Of a DNA stretch of 64,000 bases, positions 56,585 through 64,000 are shown in pieces. The number at the start of each line of letters is the position of its first letter. Position 1 is the stretch's first letter. The notes under the pieces are model-generated. The model ran no database searches. It had not been told where the DNA came from and saw nothing but the letters and a program-made list of their open reading frames with translations. Origin of the DNA: Corticium candelabrum. Lineage: Eukaryota; Porifera; Homoscleromorpha; Homosclerophorida; Plakinidae. The stretch is from contig NC_085095.1 in assembly GCF_963422355.1 (NCBI RefSeq), forward strand, positions 7,035,327 to 7,099,326, read 5' to 3'. The position numbers and the translations under genes are program-made.

Positions 56585-59314
56585 ATGACAAATGCACAAC
56601 CAGTCATCCAACCAGCCAGAAGAGTTCCATTTAGGTACAGGCAGGAACTGAAGTCACAACTGGATGAAATGGAGAAACAAGGCATCATAGCCAAAGTAAC
56701 AGAGGCTACTAATTGGGTCAGTCCCATAGTCCTTGTAACAAAGCCAGGTAAAGACAAACTAAGGATATGCATTGATCCAGGAGCGTTGAACAAGGCTATA
56801 CAAAGGGAGCACTATCAATTGAAAACACCCGAAGAGATATTCGGCACGTTGGCAGGCTCACAATATTTCTCAACCCTAGATGCTACATCTGGTTTTCTAC
56901 AGATTGCCCTAGACAAGGAAAGTAGCTACTTGACAACAGTGGCAACTCCTTTTGGGCGCTACCGGTATTGCCGACTACCTTTCGGAATCAGCTCTGCCCC
57001 AGAAGTGTTTCACAGAATAGTGACAGAATCCTTTGCAGACATACCTGGGGTACACACCTATGTGGATGACATCCTTGTATCAGGCTGTAGCGTAGAGGAG
57101 CACGACAAACGCCTTCAGATGGTCCTCGAAAGGTGTAGGGAGCTGAACCTTAGACTCAACCGATCCAAATGCCAGTTCAGAAAGACTGAATTAAAGTATC
57201 TGGGACATGTGCTTACATCAGAAGGGATAAAACCTGACCCAGAAAAAGTCGAGGCCATTGAGCAATTCCCAAAGCCACAGTCCAAGACAGATGTTTCAAG
57301 ACTCCTGGGCCTGGTTACATATCTGTCGAAATTTTGTCCTACTTTGGCTGAGACAGCCAGCCCACTGCGACAGCTAACACAGCAGGAGACTGCATGGGTG
57401 TGGGACTCCGTTCACGACCGCACCCTACAGCATGTGAAAGATCTAGTGACAAAGGCCCCAGTACTACGACTTTTTGATCCAGCATTACCAGTGAGACTAA
57501 CTGTGGACGCATCACAACATGGGTTGGGAGCAGCTGTTATTCAAGAGGGGCACCCAGTAGAATACGCGTCAAGAACAATGTCCAGCATACAACAGAAATA
57601 TGCACAAATAGAGAAGGAAATGCTTGCCATCCAGTTTGGACTAACAAGATTCCATCAGTATGTGTATGGACAAGATGTCATAGTGGAGACTGACCACAAG
57701 CCACTACTTGGAATACTGAAAAAGCCCCTTGCTGAAGTCAGTCCTAGGCTTCAGAGAATGCGCCTACGATGTCTCAAATACAACTACACGCTAGAGCACC
57801 ATTCCGGGAAAGAAATGGTCCTGGCCGATTCTCTGAGCAGAATGCCATCTACAACACCCTATACAGACTATGATGAACTAACAGAAGAGCAAATCGACTC
57901 CGTCACAGAGCAAATCATTCCCACACCACTTGGACGTGAAAGATGTACGGAAGCGACCAGACAAGACCCTACAATGCAGGCACTCATCACTTACATACAC
58001 ACAGGATGGCCACCTACAAGGAGGAGTGTCCCGGGTCCAATCAAACCGTACTGGAATGTGAGACACGACCTAACAGAGAAAGACGGCATTGTCCTCAAAG
58101 GAAGCCAAGCTGTCGTCCCTGTGACAATGCGCAAAACGGTGATGAACAGTATACATGAGGGACACTATGGAATAGTGAAGTGTATAGAAAGGGCCAAGAC
58201 GTCAGTGTACTGGCCGGGCTACACCAATGAAATACATGACATGGTAGCGAGTTGCAGCAAATGCCAAGAAAATCGAAGCCAGAACCCAAAGCCAGACACT
58301 AAACCTCATGATGTTCCACACTACCCCTACCAGAAAGTGGGAACAGACTTGTTTGAACTACAAGGGGAACATTACCTACTTACCATCGATTACTACAGCA
58401 AATGGGTGACCATAGATCACCTCCAGTCAACGAAAGCAGCTGATGTGATAACTATCCTAGACAAGCATTTTGCCAATTTTGGAATACCAGAAACAATATT
58501 CTCGGACAACGGGCCACAATACGCCAACGAAGAATTTCGCAAGTTCTCCAGGAAGCTGGGATTTCAACACACCACATCCAGTCCAGGCTACCCAGCCAGC
58601 AATGGCCAAGCGGAAAGAGGTGTCCAAACAGTCAAGAAAATGATGGCCAAGATGTTGGAGGAGGGCCGTACAATCAATGACGCTCTAAGAGTCCTTAGGA
58701 ACACACCAATAGGAGGAGACCTGCCTACTCCTGCCATCCTGCTACAGGGGAGACACCTCCGAACCCAACTAACAATAAATACTGAGACTCTGGTTCCACA
58801 TAACATGGATGCAGACAAGACCAGACAAAAACTAATCGCCCACCAATCCCAATATGCGTTCTATGGAGCCACAGGAAACACAACGAACTCACCTCTGCTT
58901 CCTGATGAAAGCGTAAGGACAATGAGAGGAAAAAAATGGGTACCAGCAAAAGTCATTGGACACCACACAGAGCCCCAATCCTACATCCTCAGACTAGCAA
59001 ATGGACGGACAGTGAGAAGAACTAGAACACACATAAACAGGACAACAGAAGTGTGGGATGACAACACAATGTTCGCTAAGTACACTCCGACGGGACAACA
59101 AACAAACACCAGCCTGTCAGAAGGACAACCACCAAATCAACCTGAAGAGACAAACGTACTGCCAGACACGGAGATCAGATCTCCGAATACAGAAAGCCCT
59201 CCAAAATCTGCCAAGTCCCCAACTGCACCTGCAAGTCAACCTGCAGTCAAAACAACAAGGCTGGGGAGGATCTCAAGACCACCACGACGCCTACTGGAGG
59301 ACTACACTACGTAA
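56585..59314 (+). CDS. Gypsy E pol polyprotein: RT, RNase H, integrase (909 aa)
   Basis: One uninterrupted frame of 909 residues. RT starts at once (RRVPFRYRQELKSQLDEMEK) and has the active site YVDDILV (159-165). RNase H has TVDASQHGLGAAV (first aspartate D308) and ETDHKPLLGIL. The integrase zinc finger is H524...H528 with C557 and C560. The core triad is D602 (TIDYYSKW), D641 (SDNGPQY) and E677 (GQAERG), giving the usual D,D-35-E spacing. A C-terminal tail ends ISRPPRRLLEDY. It would reverse-transcribe and integrate LTR element RNA. The upstream gag and protease are missing and the start codon at 56585 lies where a longer gag-pol frame was presumably cut. All catalytic residues look present, so activity in trans is possible. 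Confidence 0.93.
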   Translation: MTNAQPVIQPARRVPFRYRQELKSQLDEMEKQGIIAKVTEATNWVSPIVLVTKPGKDKLRICIDPGALNKAIQREHYQLKTPEEIFGTLAGSQYFSTLDATSGFLQIALDKESSYLTTVATPFGRYRYCRLPFGISSAPEVFHRIVTESFADIPGVHTYVDDILVSGCSVEEHDKRLQMVLERCRELNLRLNRSKCQFRKTELKYLGHVLTSEGIKPDPEKVEAIEQFPKPQSKTDVSRLLGLVTYLSKFCPTLAETASPLRQLTQQETAWVWDSVHDRTLQHVKDLVTKAPVLRLFDPALPVRLTVDASQHGLGAAVIQEGHPVEYASRTMSSIQQKYAQIEKEMLAIQFGLTRFHQYVYGQDVIVETDHKPLLGILKKPLAEVSPRLQRMRLRCLKYNYTLEHHSGKEMVLADSLSRMPSTTPYTDYDELTEEQIDSVTEQIIPTPLGRERCTEATRQDPTMQALITYIHTGWPPTRRSVPGPIKPYWNVRHDLTEKDGIVLKGSQAVVPVTMRKTVMNSIHEGHYGIVKCIERAKTSVYWPGYTNEIHDMVASCSKCQENRSQNPKPDTKPHDVPHYPYQKVGTDLFELQGEHYLLTIDYYSKWVTIDHLQSTKAADVITILDKHFANFGIPETIFSDNGPQYANEEFRKFSRKLGFQHTTSSPGYPASNGQAERGVQTVKKMMAKMLEEGRTINDALRVLRNTPIGGDLPTPAILLQGRHLRTQLTINTETLVPHNMDADKTRQKLIAHQSQYAFYGATGNTTNSPLLPDESVRTMRGKKWVPAKVIGHHTEPQSYILRLANGRTVRRTRTHINRTTEVWDDNTMFAKYTPTGQQTNTSLSEGQPPNQPEETNVLPDTEIRSPNTESPPKSAKSPTAPASQPAVKTTRLGRISRPPRRLLEDYTT

Positions 59315-59372
59315 TTAGCAACCATTGCTTGACACTGCACTTTTGAGTTGAAGTCACCCAGAGACAGATAGA

Positions 59373-59476
59373 TGACATGTAATGTAATTAGATTCACTAT
59401 CCCGTATGTGTAATCGGAAATAGACCAGAACGATTCTGACTGTCACGAAGAGCACAGCTGTAACCGTTATCTTACA
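59373..59476 (+). repeat. 3' LTR of Gypsy E
   Basis: 104 bp identical to the 5' LTR, followed by the CCAGC target duplication. Confidence 0.95.
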
Positions 59477-59493
59477 CCAGCTAGTGGCTAAAG

Positions 59494-60261
59494 CAGAGCT
59501 GCCAACTCTCCCGCATTGAGCGGGAGACTCCCGCATTTGGGACCCTTCTCCCGCCTACCCGCATTTGGCATCAAATCTCCTGACCATTGGTGGGTGTGAC
59601 CAAAATGATGGGCGTGCGTGTTCTGTGTAACTGTACACCTTACAGTTTTAGTACATGCATGTGTACGTACATACATACTTGATATCTCAAAAGCAATTTC
59701 TATGTGCCAGCCCTTCTCTTCATCCGGCTCTTTCATAACATACTTAGTCAAAATACCAACATAGAAGGAAGAGTCGGTCAGAAGTGGAAAAGGGAGAGGG
59801 GCTGGCTACCTGATTACCATATGTATTGCTGGAAAGCGATCCAAGAAGGCCACAAGAAAATAGAATCCAGAACATTCCAACTAGTCACGAGAATGTGCAT
59901 GTACTTTGTTCTTAGATTTTTATAACAGGCAGTAGTACGTACAGTACAAGTTCTGCGTTTAATTAACTATTATGTTTAGTAATTGGTGTTGATGTTGTGT
60001 GTCGCTAATTAGACACATTAATCAATCAGTTATACATTTTTGCACTATAATTAAATTAATTAATGGCTTCTACTCCAACCGGGAATGCAAATACTTAAAT
60101 TTTGATGATTAGATATTATTTATATATTAACACTTATTACGATACAATTTTTTATATATTAATGCTATTGTAGGCGTGTCCTAAAAATTTAAACTCCCGC
60201 ATTCTCCCGCATTTTTTCCTGCAAACTCACGCATTTTGACACTGCTAGGTTGGCAGGTCTG
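59494..60261. mobile_element. hAT-like MITE
   Basis: Terminal inverted repeats CAGAGCTGCCAAC at the left and, read inwards, CAGACCTGCCAAC at the right. Both sides have CTAAAG immediately adjacent (59488-59493, 60262-60267), extendable to GCTAAAG. Subterminal CTCCCGCATT repeats occur at both ends. No transposase frame is seen. The 5'-CAG start and the 6-7 base duplication favour a hAT-type non-autonomous element. Confidence 0.65.
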
Positions 60262-60267
60262 CTAAAG

Positions 60268-60894
60268 TACTGGGTGGCAAAGTAGCCTCGGCCTCCCAGA
60301 CCCGTGTAGCGCCGATTCAAAATCCGGTCTGGGATGGCACCGTCTCTACTCAATATATTGCGGTTGGTCCTAGGACCAGCATTAGTGTTCAGTTTCATAA
60401 TGCATATCTTCCCAATTACAGCTGAAGACATCTCATACATATCTGCTGTCTACCAAAGACTACACTGTACACAAACGACTACTTGTAGTGCGCTCGTCAT
60501 GCAAACTCACGTCCCTACACGTCGTGGTTTGTATTCTGCGCCTGTCAACGGCAGTAACGACACCTAGTAAAGCCGTTTGCCAGCCAGCTGCATTCTCAAC
60601 GACTTCATGATCACGTCTACTAGACAAAGTCTTGCAGAGCATTCACGGCGAAGTTTTGTCGCGATTTCGCGGCAAGTCACATCGAATCCGGACGATCGAG
60701 TCATAGTGGATGTGCGCATCGCGAACTTTCATCGCGAATTCGCAGCTCCACGCGCGACTATCAGCTGCTCGCAGCGGATTCACGGCGATCAGACACATGC
60801 CGATCGCGTCTGCGGCACCACTAGTAAAAGAAAGTGCTTCCTAGCGTCCCGTTTGCGCTCCCTACTAACACACAAATGATAAAACCGTAGCCAC
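60268..60894. other. non-coding, with a stem-loop near 60286-60340
   Basis: GCCTCCCAGACC pairs with GGTCTGGGATGGC around a GATTCAAAATCC that looks like a polymerase III B box. A tRNA-derived SINE head is possible but weak. The rest, about 60640-60880, is rich in TTCGCG-like motifs. No gene is recognised. Confidence 0.3.
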
Positions 60895-61057
60895 TGTAAT
60901 TACACATGTAACGAGTATACGACTTGCAACAGTTGAAACCCAAAAAGGCCACGATTCCATTGTGCCCGTACACTATATACTACTCTACTAGTCAGAAAGT
61001 AGGTGTGTCCATACGGTAACATGAAACCACTAATTATTATGACTGCGTTACTCTACA
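60895..61057 (-). repeat. 3' LTR of Gypsy G
   Basis: About 163 bp from TGTAGAGTAACGC to GTGTAATTACA on the minus strand. The end is assigned by the TG...CA rule only, since the partner LTR is outside the window. Confidence 0.55.
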
Positions 61058-61117
61058 TTCCTCCCTCCTACGATTCTAACGTGACCTCACGTTACAATGA
61101 CACAACTGCAAAAATCA

Positions 61118-63987
61118 CTACTTTGTGTCACTAACTACGTAGTCCTGTAGCCATCTTGGTCGATTATGTTCTCTCGCAGGTCTTCGAATCGGTAAGTCCA
61201 CGACCAATGGTTGGTCTAGTACATCCGGGACTTGGCCTTCCGCGACTACCTCCTCAAAGTACTGAACTGCTGCCGGTAGAATATTCGGACTGGCCTCCTC
61301 TGCTTGTTGCTTGTTCTCTTCAGTTGGTTTCATCACTTGTTGTTCTCGATCTTCCTGACAGCTGTCGTGTACCGGATGTCTGTAACATGCATGGCTTCAC
61401 TCGCGGTTATAGTGTACTCGCCTCCGTCATCGTCTTCTACCTTCCGCAGGAATGACGTCCATGGTGCCATTGTCGCACACTGCCAATACGCGGAACGGAC
61501 CCCTCCAAGGTTTGGCTAGTTTGCTGGACATTCCTATATTTACAACTGGAGTAAACAACCAAACTAGATCACCTGCCGTGTAATGATGATGGGGAGATGT
61601 CTTCTGGTCGTAGTTCTCCTTCTGACGACGTTTTGCTGACACGATGTGCGTCTCTACGAATTCCTTGGTCAGCGCTCTGTCCTCCTTCAATCGTTGTCCG
61701 AACTCCGTTGTTGCTTCTGGTTCAGGAAGAGGTGCTCCAGTCTGAACGTCGACAGGAAGGCTTGCACTTCTTCCTAAAATCAATTCAAATGGAGTCATTT
61801 GTGTCGTTGATTGCTTTGATGTTCTGTAGTGAAACAGAAGTACAGGTAGACATACATCCCAGTCTCGCTGATTGTGGGAGACATGCTTAGCAAGCAGGTC
61901 TAGCAGAGTTCGATTTGCCCTCTCGACTAACCCATCACTCTGGGGATGATACGGAGTAGTTCTAACTTTCTTTATCTCAAGTATCTGGCAAACCTCCTGC
62001 AGTATCTTGCTCTCGAAATTTCTCCCCTGGTCACTATGGAGGATAGCTGGTGTTCCAAGTCTGCAAAAGACCTCATCAACAAGTACTCGTGCCACTGTTG
62101 ATGCCTTCTGGTTGGGTAGTGCAAAGGCTTCCACCCACTTGGTGTAATAATCAGCCATGACAAGCAAATGCTTGTTTCCCTTTTCTGTCTAAGGTAATGG
62201 ACCTAGAAAGTCAATAACGATCATTTCCATTGGACCTCCAACTGTAATGTTAGTGCTGCTCTTGGGTGACGTGGTGGTCTTTTCCTCTGACTACACTGTA
62301 TAGAACACTTGATCCAGTCTTTGATATCTTGAGTGTATCCTGGCCACCAAAATCTATCCTCCAGTCTTTCCAAAGTCTTTTCCAATCCAAGGTGTCCACT
62401 CTGGTCATGCAATTGAGTTAAGATCTCCAATACTAAAGATGTTGGAACAACTACTAATTCTTGCGTTTGTCTTCCTGTAGCCATTCTCCTGTCCCGAATT
62501 CTGTACAGTAGTCCATCGTCTGTTACTTTCAACTGATGCCGCACTCGACCAAACTGTTTAAGCTTTGAATTACTTTTCCACTTTCCCGCAAACTGTGGTC
62601 GTCCTGCTGGCATCTGCTCAAGCACATCCTTTATTTCAGTGTCACTTTTCTGCATGTGCTGCAAGTCAGCAGCTGACCATTGGGGAAGGAATCCAACTGC
62701 TGCACATGATTCAGATGTCTCGTTGTGGTGAGTGGATAGCATTTCCTGGTCTTCTTTGTCTGTGTCATGGTGTCGACGTCTCGATAAGCTATCTGCATTA
62801 GTATTGTCCTTGCCCCTCCGGTAGACAACATCCATGTCATACTCCCCTAACATCAAGATCCATCGTGCCAGTCGTCCCGTTGGTTCCTTGACTGACTTCA
62901 GCCATGATAATGGACAGTGATCCGTTGCTACTGTAAACTCGTGACCGTACAAGTAAGGACGAAATGCTGTAACTGCCCACACAATTGCGAGTGCTTCCTT
63001 CTCTACTGTTGAATAGTTGTGTTCTGCTTTACGCAAAGCCATGCTAGCATAGGACACTACTCTCTCTTTCCCCTCGATCACTTGAGATAGCACTGCCCCA
63101 ATCCTGTCTCACTAGCAACGGTGGCTAGGTGGAACGGTTTATCAAACTGTGGAAAAGCTAGGACTGGTGGTTCCGTCAGTCTCTCTTTTAGGACAGTGAA
63201 AGCTCTTTCACTGGCTTCAGTCCAGACGAAGTCTGTGCCTTTCTCCTGCAGTTGAAAAAGTGGGGCAGCAATCTGCGAAAATCCTGGTACGAACCTCCGG
63301 TAATAACCCGCTAAGCCAAGGAATCCCTTCAGCTCTTTAACTTCTGTTGGTCTTGGAAAATTCTTGACTGCCTGAAGCTTTACCGGATCTGGTTGAATAC
63401 CCCTCGCAGATACTATGTGTCCCAGGTACTTCACGGAATTCCTCGCAAAGTGACACTTAGCAGGTTGTAGCTTCAAACCTGCTGCATTCAATCTCCCAAA
63501 TACCCTTTCTAGCCTCAACGTCTGTTTCTTGAACGATGATGAAAACACTATGATGTCATCCAAGTAGATTAGACATTCTTGCCATGATAAACCAGCTAGC
63601 ACTGCTTCCATGAGTCGCTGAAAAGTACTGGGCGCATTGGTAAGACCTGAAAGGCATGACATTAAATTCATACAGCCCATGCATTGATGTGAATGCCGTC
63701 TTTGGTCTATCCTCGGGTGCCACCTCTACTTGCCAGTACCCAGAAGCTAAGTCCAACGTAGAAAAGTACTTGGCTCCTGAAAGGCTGTCCAGTGCCTCAT
63801 CTATCCTAGGCAATGGGTATGAATCTTTAGTCGTGACAGCGTTCAACTTCCGGCAGTCTACACAGAATCTAAATCGGCCATCCCTTCTCTTTACAAGAAC
63901 AATCGGACTTGACCAAGGACTTGCTGATGGACGAATAATGTCCCTCTCCAGCATCTCTTGAACTTGGTCTTTGACCACGCCTCTCAA
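61118..63987 (-). pseudogene. Gypsy G pol: RT, RNase H, integrase
   Basis: RT at 63987-63078: SPWSSPIVLVKRRDGRFRF, LDLASGYWQVEV, and after a shift near 63650 an intact YLDDIIVF near 63560. RNase H starts LATVASETGLG where ATDAS is expected, so the first catalytic aspartate is valine. A further shift follows near 63090, then VATDHCPLSWLK. The integrase zinc finger is LHDQSGHLGLEKT...KCSIQCSQ (62430-62290). The core has MADYYTKW, SDQGRNFE and GLVERAN (62160-61910), and the tail ends RPRWLQDYVV at about 61130. Only three or four breaks are seen, so decay is moderate. Confidence 0.82.
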
Positions 63988-64000
63988 GCTGTGTGGAAGT

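Larger units (their letters stand above)
56362..59476 (+). mobile_element. Gypsy E, recent gag-less LTR retrotransposon
   Basis: The two 104-bp LTRs are identical and flanked by perfect CCAGC target duplications (56357-56361, 59477-59481). The primer-binding-like site TGGTGTCAGGAGTGGGA follows the left LTR. Gag and protease are absent: only about 120 bases separate the LTR from pol. A 56-bp inverted copy of the 3' end sits in that gap. Confidence 0.95.
60895..64000 (-). mobile_element. Gypsy G, 3' part, running off the window end
   Basis: A minus-strand element with the 3' LTR at 61057-60895, an AGGAGGGAGGAA polypurine tract just before it (61071-61058) and pol up to the window edge. It belongs to a different branch from elements A-E, judging by the longer RT-RNase H linker and the integrase sequence. 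Its 5' half lies outside the window. Confidence 0.85.

Noticed and set aside
60286..60340. Possible tRNA gene or tRNA-derived SINE
   Set aside because: A B-box-like GATTCAAAATCC is present, but no cloverleaf can be folded; only a simple stem-loop is supported.

Overview
The window comes from an animal nuclear genome, most likely a marine invertebrate. A sponge or another early-branching metazoan would fit, but the sequence does not fix the species. The evidence is short introns with GT-AG borders, a large Roc-COR-Death signalling gene, Gypsy/Ty3 LTR retrotransposons of several families, an RLE-type LINE remnant, a Crypton-like tyrosine recombinase gene and many simple repeats. I see no bacterial operon, CRISPR array or rRNA.

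The central content is a duplicated immune-receptor-like gene on the minus strand. Unit 1 has three exons (11458-8116, 4650-2581, 2521-1869) and encodes about 2,021 residues: an N-terminal LRR block, 19 nearly identical 45-residue double-LRR cassettes, a Roc GTPase, a COR domain and two Death domains. Unit 2 has the same exons (55210-52408, 38698-36629, 36561-35873; about 1,853 residues) with 15 cassettes. Splice phases match exactly in both and the exon sums are divisible by three. Between cassettes almost all variation falls in a six-base window and in the matching positions of the second LRR, which sit on the predicted concave ligand face. A third, partial copy of the LRR exon (45076-45500) lies inside unit 2 intron 1, so the locus has passed through at least three copies.

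Intron 1 of every unit carries the same Gypsy insertion (called X here), flanked by the target duplication GTTAG, so it predates the duplications. It is internally inverted and has decayed differently in each copy. Unit 2 also carries a 2 kb insertion downstream of its 3' end (about 33490-35530), absent from unit 1. It holds an intact two-exon Crypton-like tyrosine recombinase gene and a 155-bp palindrome.

The 12.3-33.2 kb interval between the units is mostly nested mobile DNA: a decayed helical gene, simple repeats, an RLE LINE split by Gypsy A, Gypsy B, and an old Gypsy (C/F) split by Gypsy D and by a further insertion with a foldback repeat. To the right of unit 2 are Gypsy E (identical 104-bp LTRs, CCAGC target duplication, intact 909-codon pol ORF, no gag), a hAT-like MITE, and the 3' part of Gypsy G running off the window end.
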